From NCBI RefSeq assembly GCF_023101205.1, contig NZ_CP078078.1:186001-250000 (forward strand): DNA of 64,000 nt. Direction: 5' to 3'. Shown in pieces: positions 1 through 8,679 of this stretch. Within the stretch, counting starts at the first letter, position 1, and each line of letters begins with the position of its first letter. The position numbers were made by a program, and so were the translations under genes. The notes under the pieces were generated by a model. The model saw only the letters and a list, made by a program, of their open reading frames with translations, was not told where the DNA came from and made no database searches. The stretch is from Microbacterium aurugineum (GTDB lineage Bacteria; Actinomycetota; Actinomycetes; Actinomycetales; Microbacteriaceae).

Positions 1-729
1 GAAGATGATCGCCCACACCGCGCAGCCGACCGCGATCAACCGGTAGGCGAGTCCGTTGTCTGTGGACATCCCGAACCAGTCGAAGGTGTCCAGCACCACG
101 ACGATCACCAGTGCGATGATGCCGCCGAGATAGCCGAAGCCCCATCCGAGACCGGAGATGCGGCCGACGTTCCGCGGGGTGGCGATGCCGATGAGCATCG
201 CGTTGGAGTTCACCGCCGCGATCTCCTGGAACACGGTCGCCGCGGAGATGAGCGCGACGCCCAGCCAGAACAGACTCGGGGCCGGCTCCACGAACCACAG
301 TCCCAGCATGCAGAAGATCAGGGCGCCGGTGCCGATCCCGAGCCAGAGCTTCTGCCGACCCGCGGCATCGGCGCGCTGTCCGAGCACCGGCGCGAGGAGC
401 AGGATGCCGAAGGCCGCGATGGTGGACCCGAGGCCGAGCCCGGATGCGAGGTCCGCCTCCGCCGCGAGCCGGGCCGGATCGTCTTCGCTCAGAGCCGCGA
501 TGTCGGCGGGGAGGAAGGACTCGCTGACCAGGTAGAGCGCGGTGAAGACGAACGTCAGGATGACGGTGTTGAACGGTTGAGTCGCCCAGTCCCACAGCGC
601 CCACGAGTAGACCTGCTTCCTGGGGGCGGGGGTCTCGCCACGCAGATCGAGGCCGACGACGGCGACGGCACCGCTGTTGGCGGTCGCTGCGGGCTCGGGG
701 ACGCCAGGGCGAGATTCGGGTTCGCTCAT
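1..729 (-). CDS. UMF1-family MFS transporter (N-terminal part, cut by window edge)
   Basis: Reading the minus strand from an ATG at 729 gives 243 in-frame codons to the window edge without a stop, so the gene continues to the left. After about 40 hydrophilic residues comes YSWALWDWATQPFNTVIL, the start typical of UMF1/Atg22-like major facilitator proteins, then several hydrophobic membrane segments (for example around GLGLGSTIAAFGILLLAPVLG and LGWGFGYLGGIIALVIVVV). The family is thought to export small solutes across the cytoplasmic membrane; the substrate cannot be told. The Lrp-type regulator gene lies upstream in the same direction, separated by a hairpin element, so it is probably a separate transcription unit. 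Confidence 0.8.
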   Translation of the reverse strand, partial: MSEPESRPGVPEPAATANSGAVAVVGLDLRGETPAPRKQVYSWALWDWATQPFNTVILTFVFTALYLVSESFLPADIAALSEDDPARLAAEADLASGLGLGSTIAAFGILLLAPVLGQRADAAGRQKLWLGIGTGALIFCMLGLWFVEPAPSLFWLGVALISAATVFQEIAAVNSNAMLIGIATPRNVGRISGLGWGFGYLGGIIALVIVVVLDTFDWFGMSTDNGLAYRLIAVGCAVWAIIF

Positions 730-788
730 GGGGGAAGTCTGGCGGCCCCCGGTGAACGTCCGGTGACGGCGCGCCGCGTCGACACGCC

Positions 789-851
789 CGGTGCGGGATC
801 AGAAGTGCGCCTCCGACGGCCCGCAGCGGCGCGTTTTCGAGCCCGCACCGG
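789..851 (-). repeat. Imperfect palindromic element 3' of the Lrp gene (copy 1)
   Basis: Two 23-base arms (789-811 and 828-850) are near-complementary: CGGTGCGGG at one end pairs with CCCGCACCG at the other. It starts about 24 bases after the stop codon of the Lrp gene. A second copy, in the same orientation relative to its upstream gene, is at 42319-42382. A transcription terminator without a T-tract or a REP-like dispersed repeat are both possible. Confidence 0.6.
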
Positions 852-874
852 TGCGGGTGCTGCGCGGAGGGGGC

Positions 875-1771
875 TCAGTCCGTACGGAGGGGGCGGAGCG
901 TGCGGGCGTAGTCCTCCTTCAGGACCGCCAGGTGGAGCCAGGCTTCGATCCGGGTGACGCCGGGCAGAGCGCGCAGGCGTTCGAGGCTCGCATACAGCGC
1001 ACCGGCCGAGGGCTCGACCAGCGTCGCCACCGCATCGAACCGCCCGAGTGTTCGTGCGGCGAAGTCCACTCCGCGTCCGCGCCGGAGCTCGTCGATCACG
1101 GCCCCGTCGTCGTCGCCGAGCGTCATCCCGACTCCCATCGACAGCTGCCGGTGCGCGAGCCCGCGCGCCTCGACGGCGCTGATCTTGATGACCCCGGCGT
1201 CGATCAGTCGCTGCACCCGGGTGGCGACGGCCGAGGGGGAGAGGCGCACCTCTTCACCCAGGGCGCGAAAACTCTCCCGTCCGTCCGCCTGGAGTCGCTC
1301 GATCAGGGCTTCGTCGATCACGTCGAGGGTGACGTCACCGTGGTACTCGGACACGAAGAAGCCCTTGATCACGGTCGAGTAGATGATGGTGCTGATGTCG
1401 TGCACGCCGTCGATCGCACGGATGAGCGCGAGCAGATCGTGCAGCTCCGACATCGACCCGACGCGCACCTCGGTGACCACGTCGTGCGAGCCCCCGACCG
1501 CCGAGACCAGCACGGTCTCGCTCATGTCGCGCAGGTGCTCGGCGACGTGTTCGACCGTGCCGTCGGTGCGGAGGGAGACGTGGGCGAGCACGTGCTGCCC
1601 GAGGAAGACCGGATCGACGGCCGCGACGACCCGGACCGTGCGGTCGGCGAGCATCGTCCGCAACCGCGCCGCGACCGCCGCCCGCGACTGTCCGAGCCGT
1701 TCGGCGAGTGAGAGGATGCTGGCACGACCGTCTTCCTGCAGCGCGCGGATGAGTTCGGCGTCGAAATTCAT
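875..1771 (-). CDS. Tandem Lrp/AsnC-family transcriptional regulator
   Basis: The 298-residue protein is twice the usual Lrp length and contains two copies of the Lrp plan. A helix-turn-helix begins at MNFDAELIRALQEDGRASI, followed by a ligand-binding RAM-type domain; a second helix-turn-helix begins at VIDEALIERLQADGRESF, followed by a second RAM-like region. The ATG at 1771 is chosen because GAGGG stands eight bases before it; an in-frame GTG at 1807 would add 12 residues without a visible ribosome binding site. The gene is divergent from the MHS transporter operon, so it probably senses the substrate or product of that operon (inference). Lrp proteins often answer to amino acids. Confidence 0.85.
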   Translation of the reverse strand: MNFDAELIRALQEDGRASILSLAERLGQSRAAVAARLRTMLADRTVRVVAAVDPVFLGQHVLAHVSLRTDGTVEHVAEHLRDMSETVLVSAVGGSHDVVTEVRVGSMSELHDLLALIRAIDGVHDISTIIYSTVIKGFFVSEYHGDVTLDVIDEALIERLQADGRESFRALGEEVRLSPSAVATRVQRLIDAGVIKISAVEARGLAHRQLSMGVGMTLGDDDGAVIDELRRGRGVDFAARTLGRFDAVATLVEPSAGALYASLERLRALPGVTRIEAWLHLAVLKEDYARTLRPLRTD

Positions 1772-1992
1772 GGTCGCCCTCGATTCGTCAGATTCCCGCG
1801 AACGCACGGATCGCCGCGCGCTTGTTCAGTCTAGAAGCGCTTGTGCCGTCGAGAAGGGAAGCATTGCATGGTTTCATGATCAGAAATCCAGTGAATGCTC
1901 ATTCTCGCTGGAGTTCTGACCTTGCCGACTGCTCCGCACGTCCGTAGCATCCTTCGCTATCCGACATCTTCCGCAAAGGAGCGGGCACCCTC
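1772..1992. promoter_or_regulatory. Divergent promoter region between Lrp-type regulator and guanidino operon
   Basis: This 221-base gap holds a stretch (about 1861-1910) that is markedly AT-richer than its surroundings, with short inverted elements (GCATT 1861-1865 against AATGC 1894-1898, and TGATCA inside). This fits an Lrp-type operator or promoter, but no clear -35/-10 pair is assigned. AAAGGAG at about 1975 is the ribosome binding site of the + strand gene. Confidence 0.4.
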
Positions 1993-3330
1993 ATGACCTC
2001 CACACCCAGCACCGGTACCCACAGCCGGGCACGACGCGCCGGCATCGCCGCCTTCGTCGGCACCACGATCGAGTGGTACGACTTCTACGTCTACGCGACC
2101 GCGGCGGCGCTCGTCTTCGGTCCCCTCTTCTTCCCGAGCGGCGACCGACTCGCCGAGACCGCAGCGGCCTTCGCGACCTTCGCGGTCGCCTTCCTCGTCC
2201 GCCCCCTCGGCGGCATCATCTTCGGCCACATCGGCGACAAGCTCGGACGCCGGGTGTCGCTCGTCATCACGCTGCTGATGATGGGCGCGGCCACGGTGCT
2301 CGTGGGCTGCCTGCCGACCTACGAGAACATCGGCATCCTCGCCCCGATCCTCCTGATCCTGCTCCGTGCGGTGCAGGGCCTCGCGGTCGGCGGCGAGTGG
2401 GGCGGCGCGGTGCTCATGAGCGTCGAGCACGCCCCCGAGAAGTCCAAGACCTTCTACGGCGGCTTCACGCAGCTCGGCAACCCGGCCGGTGCGCTGCTGG
2501 CGTCGGGAATCTTCGCCGTCATGACGCGCATGGGCGACGACTTCATCATCAACGGCGGATGGCGCATCCCCTTCCTGCTCTCGATCGTGCTGGTCGGCGT
2601 CGGGTTCTGGGTGCGCTACCGCGTCGAGGAGTCCCCGGTCTTCGAGGCGAAGATCGAGGGCCGCAAGCAGTCGATGCCACTCGCCTTCGCGCTGCGCACC
2701 AACTGGCGTCCGATCCTCCTCGGCATCGGCATCCTGCCGATCTCGACCGGCGGCTACTACCTGGCCACCACCTTCGCCACGGCGTACGCCACCGGCGACA
2801 CGGTCGCGATCAGCGAGCAGGTCATCCTCGACGCCATGACGATCGCCTCCTTCGTGGAGTTCGTGGTGACGCTTCCCGTCGCCTGGCTGGGTGACAAGTG
2901 GGGCCGGAAGAACGTCATGTACCTCGGACTGCTCACTTCGGTGCTCACCTTCGTGCCGTTCCTGCTGATCCTGCCCGGCCGAGTCGAACCGCTCATCTTC
3001 CTGTTCGCCTCCCTGGTGCGCATCGCGATGAGCGCCACCTACGCGCCGATCGCCGCCCTGCTCTCGCAGATGTTCCGTCCGCAGGCTCGCTACACCTCGA
3101 TCGCGCTGTCCTACGGCGTCGGCGCGGCGGTCTGGGCCGGGTTCTCCCCGTGGTTCGCGACCCAGCTCATCGCCTGGACGGGCAGCATCTGGTCGGTCAT
3201 CGCGATGTTCATCGGTATGGCCCTCATCGCCGGTGTCTGCACGCGTCTCGCGCCGCAGCACTCCGACGAGGCCCCCGTCACCGCCTCCTTCACCGCCCGC
3301 ACCGACACGACCGCGAACAGGCTGCCATGA
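1993..3330 (+). CDS. MFS transporter, metabolite:H+ symporter (MHS) type
   Basis: The 445-residue protein has the plan of MHS-family major facilitators (ProP/ShiA/KgtP relatives) with about 12 membrane segments. Family features seen are TTIEWYDFYVYATAA in the first helix, FLVRPLGGIIFGHIGDKLGRR in the loop between helices 2 and 3, and GLAVGGEWGGAVLM in helix 4. It should import an organic acid or amino-acid-like solute with protons. AAAGGAG about 12 bases upstream supports the ATG. It is the first gene of an operon; its stop overlaps the next start (ATGA). From that context the cargo is probably a guanidino or amino compound used by the downstream enzymes (inference). Confidence 0.88.
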   Translation: MTSTPSTGTHSRARRAGIAAFVGTTIEWYDFYVYATAAALVFGPLFFPSGDRLAETAAAFATFAVAFLVRPLGGIIFGHIGDKLGRRVSLVITLLMMGAATVLVGCLPTYENIGILAPILLILLRAVQGLAVGGEWGGAVLMSVEHAPEKSKTFYGGFTQLGNPAGALLASGIFAVMTRMGDDFIINGGWRIPFLLSIVLVGVGFWVRYRVEESPVFEAKIEGRKQSMPLAFALRTNWRPILLGIGILPISTGGYYLATTFATAYATGDTVAISEQVILDAMTIASFVEFVVTLPVAWLGDKWGRKNVMYLGLLTSVLTFVPFLLILPGRVEPLIFLFASLVRIAMSATYAPIAALLSQMFRPQARYTSIALSYGVGAAVWAGFSPWFATQLIAWTGSIWSVIAMFIGMALIAGVCTRLAPQHSDEAPVTASFTARTDTTANRLP

Positions 3331-4994
3331 GAAAGCTCACCCCCTTCGACCGCTCCGCGCAGGAGACACCCGTCCTCCTGACGGCGCAGGCGATCCACAC
3401 CGCGGATGCCGCAGCCACCACGGCCACGGCCATGCTGACCGACCGGGGACGGATCCTCGCGATCGGCACCCCCGCGGAGTGCGAGGCGGCGGTCGAACGG
3501 GCGGGGCTCTCCCCAGAGCGCATCGACCTCGGTGACGCGGTCGTGGTCCCCGGGTTCGTCGACGCCCACGCGCATCCGCTCATGTTCGGGCAGATGATGA
3601 CCTGGGTCGACTGCGGACCCGAGAAGGCCGGCAGCATCCCCGAGATCGTGGCACTGCTGAAGGCGGCGGCCGCCGACCTGCCCGCAGGACGGCCGGTGCG
3701 CGGCTACGGCTACGAGCAGCGGAACCTGGCGGAGAAGCGGCACCCCACCCGCTTCGAGCTCGATGAGGTCGCGAGCGATCGCGAGGTGTACCTCATGAAC
3801 GCGTCCGGCCACGGCGGTGTCGTGAACTCGTACACCCTGCAGGCGGGCGGCGTCGACCGGGACACCCCGAACCCGGACGGCGGCGAGTTCTTCCGCGACG
3901 CGGAGGGCGAGCTGACGGGTGAGCTGTCGGACGCCGCCTGCAACATCCTCACGGGCGTGCACGGCGTGAAGATCGGCCACCACGGCCCGAACTTCCACCT
4001 CGCGGATGAGCCGGAGGAGCACCTGCGCCAGCTGGATGCCGCGACGCAGCGCTTCCTCGCCGGCGGTGTCACCTCGATCGGCGACTGCCAGGTCACGCGC
4101 CGCGAGTTCGACATGTACCTGCGTCTCGCCGAGGCCGGGCGCCTCGAGCTGCGGGTGTCGATGTACCTGCTGTCGCACCTGCTCGACGAGGCGCTCGAGA
4201 TGGGACTCGTCGGTCAGTTCGGCAACGCGCACCTGAGTTTCGCGGGCATCAAGTTCTACGCCGACGGGACGCTGGGTGGCTGGACCGCGTACTTCCCGGA
4301 TGGCTACGTGGGTGACCCCTGCCGCACCGGGCAGTTGTACCACGAGCCTGCCGAGTACGCCGGGCTCATCCGCAAGGCGCACGCCGCGGGCCTGCAGACG
4401 GCCACGCACGCGCAGTCACCCACCGCGATCGAGATGGTCGTGTCGGCGATCGAGTCCGCGCTCGCCGAGCATCCGGATGCCGATGCCCGGCACCGCATCG
4501 AGCACTGCGGTCTGCCGACTCCCGAGCAGATCGCGCGGATGGCGGCCTCGGGCATCCGTCCGGTCAACCAGACGCAGCACTACTTCAACTGGGGCGAGGG
4601 CGTCGAGGAGGCGATCGGCACCCCGGGTGAGCGCTTCAACCCGCTCGGGGAGTTCGAACGGGCCGGCGTGCCGATCACGATCTCCTCGGATGCGCCGGTC
4701 GCGGAGCCGATCCCGCTCGAGGCCATCCAGACCGCCGTCACCCGCGTCACCCGGCGCGGACACACGCTCGGACCGGATGACCTGCGGATCTCCGCGCTCG
4801 CCGCGCTGCGCGCCCACACGATCGAGGGCGCCGCGTCGATCGGCCGCGACGACGATCTGGGCTCCCTCGAAGTCGGGAAGTACGCCGACTTCGCGGTGCT
4901 GTCCGGCGATCCGCTGTCCGTTCCGGCCGAGGAGATCTCGGCGATCACCGTGCGCGAGACCTGGGTCGACGGCGTTCGTCGTCACCGGGTGTGA
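3327..4994 (+). CDS. Amidohydrolase, YtcJ-like metal-dependent hydrolase
   Basis: A 555-residue amidohydrolase-superfamily protein. The N-terminal metal motif is GFVDAHAHP (His81, His83); later candidates are RIEHCG and SSDAPVAEP, the latter carrying the usual C-terminal-side aspartate. The closing PAEEISAITVRETWVDG is typical of YtcJ/LAF3-type enzymes. Such proteins hydrolyse C-N bonds, but the substrates of most are unknown. The start is the ATG overlapping the transporter stop (ATGA), indicating translational coupling. Its place between a transporter and a ThDP decarboxylase/ureohydrolase pair suggests it removes an acyl group from an imported guanidino compound (inference). A further-upstream start in this frame would lie inside the transporter gene and is not used. 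Confidence 0.83.
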   Translation: MRKLTPFDRSAQETPVLLTAQAIHTADAAATTATAMLTDRGRILAIGTPAECEAAVERAGLSPERIDLGDAVVVPGFVDAHAHPLMFGQMMTWVDCGPEKAGSIPEIVALLKAAAADLPAGRPVRGYGYEQRNLAEKRHPTRFELDEVASDREVYLMNASGHGGVVNSYTLQAGGVDRDTPNPDGGEFFRDAEGELTGELSDAACNILTGVHGVKIGHHGPNFHLADEPEEHLRQLDAATQRFLAGGVTSIGDCQVTRREFDMYLRLAEAGRLELRVSMYLLSHLLDEALEMGLVGQFGNAHLSFAGIKFYADGTLGGWTAYFPDGYVGDPCRTGQLYHEPAEYAGLIRKAHAAGLQTATHAQSPTAIEMVVSAIESALAEHPDADARHRIEHCGLPTPEQIARMAASGIRPVNQTQHYFNWGEGVEEAIGTPGERFNPLGEFERAGVPITISSDAPVAEPIPLEAIQTAVTRVTRRGHTLGPDDLRISALAALRAHTIEGAASIGRDDDLGSLEVGKYADFAVLSGDPLSVPAEEISAITVRETWVDGVRRHRV

Positions 4995-5004
4995 GGATGA
5001 TCCG

Positions 5005-6621
5005 ATGAACTCCGACACCACGACGGCCGAGCAGTACGCCGACACCGCGGGCCGGGCGGTCCTGGAGACGATCCGCGCCTACGGCGTGACCGCGATCTTC
5101 GGCATCCCCGGCACCCACAACCTCGAGTTGTACCGGCCGCTCGCCGAGCTCGGGATCCGTGCCGTCACGAACCGTCACGAGCAGGGCTCCGGCTACGGGG
5201 CCGACGGCTGGGCACAGCAGACCGGACTCCCCGGCGTGGTCATCACCACGTCCGGTCCCGGCCTGCAGAACGCCATGAGCGCGATCGGCACCGCGTTCTG
5301 CGAATCGCGACCCCTCATCGTGCTCTCCCCGGGAGTGCCGCTCGGCGCCGAGTTCGCCGACGTCGGCACGCTCCACGAGACGAAGGATGCCACGGCCATG
5401 GTCGGCGCGATCGCCGAGTGGTCGCGTCGGGTGACCGGTGCCGCCGAGGCGGTGGATGCCGTGCACGACGCGTTCGCGCTGTTCCGCACCGGGCGTCCCC
5501 GGCCCGTGCACATCGAGATCCCCCTCGACGTGCTGGAGGCGCCGGCCGACGTCTCCGCCGAGGCGCGCCGCTCTCGTCCGGTCCCGGCCCGCGCGTCCGG
5601 GGATCCGGCAGCGCTCGCCGAGGCGGCGGATCTGCTCCTCGCTGCGAAGACCCCGGTGATCGTCGCCGGTGGGGGAGCGGTGGATGCCGCGCACGAGGTC
5701 ACGACCCTCGCCGAGCGACTCGGCGCTCCGGTGCTCACCACCCTGAACGGCAAGGGCGTGGTCGATGAGCAGCACGCGCTCTCGCTCGGCTCGAATCTGC
5801 GCCTCGCTGCGGCCCGCACCGTCGCGGAGGATGCCGATGTGCTGCTCGTGGTCGGCTCGAAGCTCGGTGAGGCCGAGCTGTGGGCACCGCGGCTCGAAGC
5901 CCGCGGATCCGTGATCCGGGTCGACATCTCGCCGACGCAGCGCGACAAGAACCTCGCCGCGACGGTGGGGATCACGGGCGACGCGGCTGCCGTCGCGGAG
6001 GCGCTGCTGGCCGTCGTCCCGGACGAAGCCCGCCCGCCGCGCGACCTCACTGCCGAGCGGAGCGCGATCGCCGCCGAGATGCGCGAGACCGCGCCCGAGG
6101 CGGTCGCCCTGGCCGAGATCATCGCCGATGCCCTTCCCGAGGATGCGATCGTCGCGGGCGACTCGTCCCAGATCGTCTATCTGGCCCTCGGCAGCGTGCT
6201 GCAGTCGGCCCATCCGCACTCGCTGCTCTACACGCCCACCTATGCGACGCTCGGCTACGGCCTCCCGGCGGCGATCGGCGCCAGAATCGCGCAGACGGAG
6301 CATCCGGTCGTCACGGTGATCGGCGACGGCGCGCTGATGTTCTGCGTGAACGAGCTGGTCACCGCGGTCGAGCAGCGTCTCGACGTCACGATCGTGTGCG
6401 TCGACAACGGCGGGTACGCCGAGATCCGTCAGAACGAGGTCGATCGGGGCATGACCCCCATCGGCGTCGACCTGGTGCAGCCCGACTGGGCGGCGCTCGC
6501 CACGGCCTTCGGCGCGACCGGGCGCCGGGTGGAGCGCCGCGAGGACATCGCCTCGAGCATCCGGGCCGCGATCGCCGAGGGCGGCGTGCAGCTGGTGCAC
6601 CTCCCGCAGAGCGCCCTCTGA
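5005..6621 (+). CDS. Thiamine diphosphate-dependent decarboxylase, probably 5-guanidino-2-oxopentanoate decarboxylase (AruI-like)
   Basis: The 538-residue protein has the three-domain order of the acetolactate synthase superfamily: PYR domain with catalytic Glu59 (NRHEQGSGYGADGW), central domain, and PP domain with the thiamine diphosphate motif from GDG (440-442) to Asn468. The N-terminus reads FGIPGTHNLELYR rather than the FGxPGG of true acetolactate synthases; to my memory this is like AruI, the 2-ketoarginine decarboxylase of the Pseudomonas arginine transaminase pathway. The downstream ureohydrolase would then act after oxidation of 4-guanidinobutanal. GAGGATG before the ATG is the binding site; only 10 bases separate it from the previous stop. 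No small acetolactate synthase subunit gene is nearby, which argues against a biosynthetic role. Confidence 0.7.
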   Translation: MNSDTTTAEQYADTAGRAVLETIRAYGVTAIFGIPGTHNLELYRPLAELGIRAVTNRHEQGSGYGADGWAQQTGLPGVVITTSGPGLQNAMSAIGTAFCESRPLIVLSPGVPLGAEFADVGTLHETKDATAMVGAIAEWSRRVTGAAEAVDAVHDAFALFRTGRPRPVHIEIPLDVLEAPADVSAEARRSRPVPARASGDPAALAEAADLLLAAKTPVIVAGGGAVDAAHEVTTLAERLGAPVLTTLNGKGVVDEQHALSLGSNLRLAAARTVAEDADVLLVVGSKLGEAELWAPRLEARGSVIRVDISPTQRDKNLAATVGITGDAAAVAEALLAVVPDEARPPRDLTAERSAIAAEMRETAPEAVALAEIIADALPEDAIVAGDSSQIVYLALGSVLQSAHPHSLLYTPTYATLGYGLPAAIGARIAQTEHPVVTVIGDGALMFCVNELVTAVEQRLDVTIVCVDNGGYAEIRQNEVDRGMTPIGVDLVQPDWAALATAFGATGRRVERREDIASSIRAAIAEGGVQLVHLPQSAL

Positions 6622-6669
6622 ACTCCGTGACCTCCCTCTCTTGACCTCCCCGACGAACAGGAACGAGCC

Positions 6670-7626
6670 ATGACCGAGAACGTGGGCCCCATCGACGCGT
6701 CCGTGAACCCCCGCTACTCCGGTATCGCCACCTTCGCGCGGCTGCCGCGGATCGAAGATGTTCCGCGCGCCGACATCGCGGTCGTGGGCATCCCGTTCGA
6801 CTCGGGCGTCAGCTACCGACCGGGCACGCGGTTCGGTCCGTCGCACGTGCGCGAGTCCTCGCGACTGCTGCGGCCGTACAACCCCGCGCAGGACGTGTCG
6901 CCGTTCGCGATCGCACAGGTCGTGGATGCGGGTGACATCCCGGTCAACCCCTTCGACCTCACGGAAGCCGTGACCGAGGTCGAGCGCGCGGCCCTGGCCC
7001 TCGGCGAGCAGGTGCAGCGCATCGTCACGATCGGCGGGGACCACACGGTCGCGCTGCCCCTGCTGCGTGCGGTCGCCGCGAAGCACGGCCCCGTCGCCGT
7101 GCTGCACTTCGACGCACATCTCGACACGTGGGACACCTACTTCGGGGCACCCGTCACCCACGGCACCCCCTTCCGCCGTGCGAGCGAGGAGGGACTGATC
7201 GACCTCACCTCCAGCTGCCACGTCGGCACGCGAGGCCCCCTGTACTCGAAGCAGGACCTCGAGGACGACGAGCGCCTGGGCTTCTCGATCGTGTCGAGCG
7301 AATACATCGAGGAGCACGGCGTCGAGGCCGGCATCGCCCGCATCCTCCAGCGCATCGGCGACAAGCCGCTGTACGTGTCGATCGACATCGACGTGCTCGA
7401 CCCCGCCCACGCGCCCGGCACCGGTACGCCCGAGGCCGGGGGGCTCACGAGCCGGGAGCTGCTGAGGATCCTGCGTGCCCTGACGTCGCAGAACATCGTC
7501 GGCGCGGACGTGGTCGAGGTGTCACCCGCCTACGACCACGCGCAGATGACCGGCATCGCCGCGAGCCACGTGGTGTACGAGCTCGTGACGCTGCTGGCCG
7601 CCCGCGTGGCGTCTGACTCTCAGTAG
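6670..7626 (+). CDS. speB: Ureohydrolase, agmatinase/guanidinobutyrase-like
   Basis: A 318-residue arginase-family enzyme with the full manganese set: GGDHTVALP (His115), [10 protein letters not shown] (Asp138, His140, Asp142) and [19 protein letters not shown] (Asp229, Asp231). It should release urea from a guanidino compound. Length and the [15 protein letters not shown] stretch fit the agmatinase/guanidinobutyrase branch rather than arginase. Beside an AruI-like decarboxylase, 4-guanidinobutyrate is the more likely substrate (inference), giving GABA. It lies 48 bases after the decarboxylase gene on the same strand. Its last seven bases overlap the end of the convergent RIO kinase gene. The symbol denotes the family only. 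Confidence 0.85.
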   Translation: MTENVGPIDASVNPRYSGIATFARLPRIEDVPRADIAVVGIPFDSGVSYRPGTRFGPSHVRESSRLLRPYNPAQDVSPFAIAQVVDAGDIPVNPFDLTEAVTEVERAALALGEQVQRIVTIGGDHTVALPLLRAVAAKHGPVAVLHFDAHLDTWDTYFGAPVTHGTPFRRASEEGLIDLTSSCHVGTRGPLYSKQDLEDDERLGFSIVSSEYIEEHGVEAGIARILQRIGDKPLYVSIDIDVLDPAHAPGTGTPEAGGLTSRELLRILRALTSQNIVGADVVEVSPAYDHAQMTGIAASHVVYELVTLLAARVASDSQ

Positions 7627-8492
7627 AGCGCCGCGAGAAGCTCGGCGAACAGTTCCTCGGGGTCGGCGTCGACGCGGCGTCGGGTGAACCAGTCGCAGAT
7701 GTTCACGCAATCGCGATGCAGCAGGTCGAGCCCCTGCGGGTTCGCGATGATGTCGACGATCTGCGGCAGGTCGATCACCCGCACCCGGCCCTCATGCAGG
7801 AGCAGGTTGTACGCGGAGAGGTCGCCGTGGGCGAAGCCTGCTGCGGCGAAGATCCGCATCAGATCGACGACCTGCGCGTAGCACTCCTGAAGCGCGGCAC
7901 GGTCGCCGCGTGACTGGGCGAGCCGGGGTGCGGCCGTGCCGTCGGCGTCGCCGAGGAACTCCATCAGCACCTCGGTGCCGTTCACCTGCACGGGGTACGG
8001 CACCGGCGCGCCGAGCTCCCACATCCGGCACAGCGCCTCGAACTCGGCGAAGGACCACTGCGCGGCTGCGACGTCGCGACCGTGGCTCGACTTCTTGGCG
8101 AGGGCGCGGGTGTCACGGGTGTTCCGGGTGCTGCGCCCCTCCGTGTACGTCGAGGACCGGTGGAAGCTGCGGTGCTCGGCGCTGCGATAGCGCTTCGCGG
8201 CGAGCAGGGTGTGCTGCGCCGGATTACCGGGCACGGCGCGCTCGATCAGGAACACGTCGGCCTCTTTGCCGGTCTTGAGGACGCCCCGTTCGGTGTCGAG
8301 CGCACCGGCCGAGGTCACCACCCACGCGGGCCACGGCTCGGGCCCGCGCTCGGACGGGGTGATCGCCGGCCACGTGGACCAGCGCTGGCCCTCACCGGGG
8401 TCGACGTCGGCGAAGGAGAGTTCGGTTTCGAGGGTTTCGAAGGAGGAGGCGTCGAACGACGCGGCTTCCGAGGAAGCGGAGGGATCAGACAA
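7620..8492 (-). CDS. RIO-type serine protein kinase-like protein
   Basis: The 290-residue protein has RIO1-type kinase motifs: [13 protein letters not shown] (nucleotide-binding region), LLAAKRYR (lysine), [13 protein letters not shown] (catalytic loop Asp and Asn) and [10 protein letters not shown] (metal-binding Asp). Bacterial RIO kinases are found in some actinobacteria; their targets are largely unknown. A TTG start at 8492 is preferred because CTCCTGGAG stands about nine bases upstream and it yields a normal RIO length. Longer reading would run back through the leader ORF and the next gene. The C-terminus overlaps the convergent ureohydrolase gene by seven bases. Confidence 0.8.
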   Translation of the reverse strand: MSDPSASSEAASFDASSFETLETELSFADVDPGEGQRWSTWPAITPSERGPEPWPAWVVTSAGALDTERGVLKTGKEADVFLIERAVPGNPAQHTLLAAKRYRSAEHRSFHRSSTYTEGRSTRNTRDTRALAKKSSHGRDVAAAQWSFAEFEALCRMWELGAPVPYPVQVNGTEVLMEFLGDADGTAAPRLAQSRGDRAALQECYAQVVDLMRIFAAAGFAHGDLSAYNLLLHEGRVRVIDLPQIVDIIANPQGLDLLHRDCVNICDWFTRRRVDADPEELFAELLAALY

Positions 8493-8524
8493 GTGTGGCT
8501 CCAGGAGGCGAGGCCACGCCAGGA

Positions 8525-8587
8525 TCAGGAGCGGGTGGCCTCGAGGGGAAGGTGGTCGGCGGAAAGCGCGACAAAGACCGTGTTCAT
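8525..8587 (-). CDS. Possible 20-residue leader peptide upstream of the RIO kinase
   Basis: MNTVFVALSADHLPLEATRS followed by TGA, on the minus strand. AAGGAG lies seven bases before its ATG, the strongest ribosome binding site in this gap. It ends 32 bases before the TTG start of the RIO gene. I know no homologue; it may be a translated leader or chance. Confidence 0.4.
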   Translation of the reverse strand: MNTVFVALSADHLPLEATRS

Positions 8588-8679
8588 GTCTTCGGCTCCT
8601 TCCGCTCGGGCTTCCCGGGCGCGTCCCGGTGCGTCGTCGAGCATAGGGCCTCCCCGGCGAGCGTGTCCAGAGGCGGAGG

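Noticed and set aside
158-535. A + strand 125-codon frame at the left edge.
   Set aside because: It is antisense to the UMF1-type MFS gene, which is open to the window edge and has recognisable helices.
5005-6621. Acetolactate synthase (ilvB) for branched-chain amino acid synthesis.
   Set aside because: N-terminal motif, lack of a small-subunit gene and the operon with a ureohydrolase fit a catabolic AruI-like decarboxylase better.
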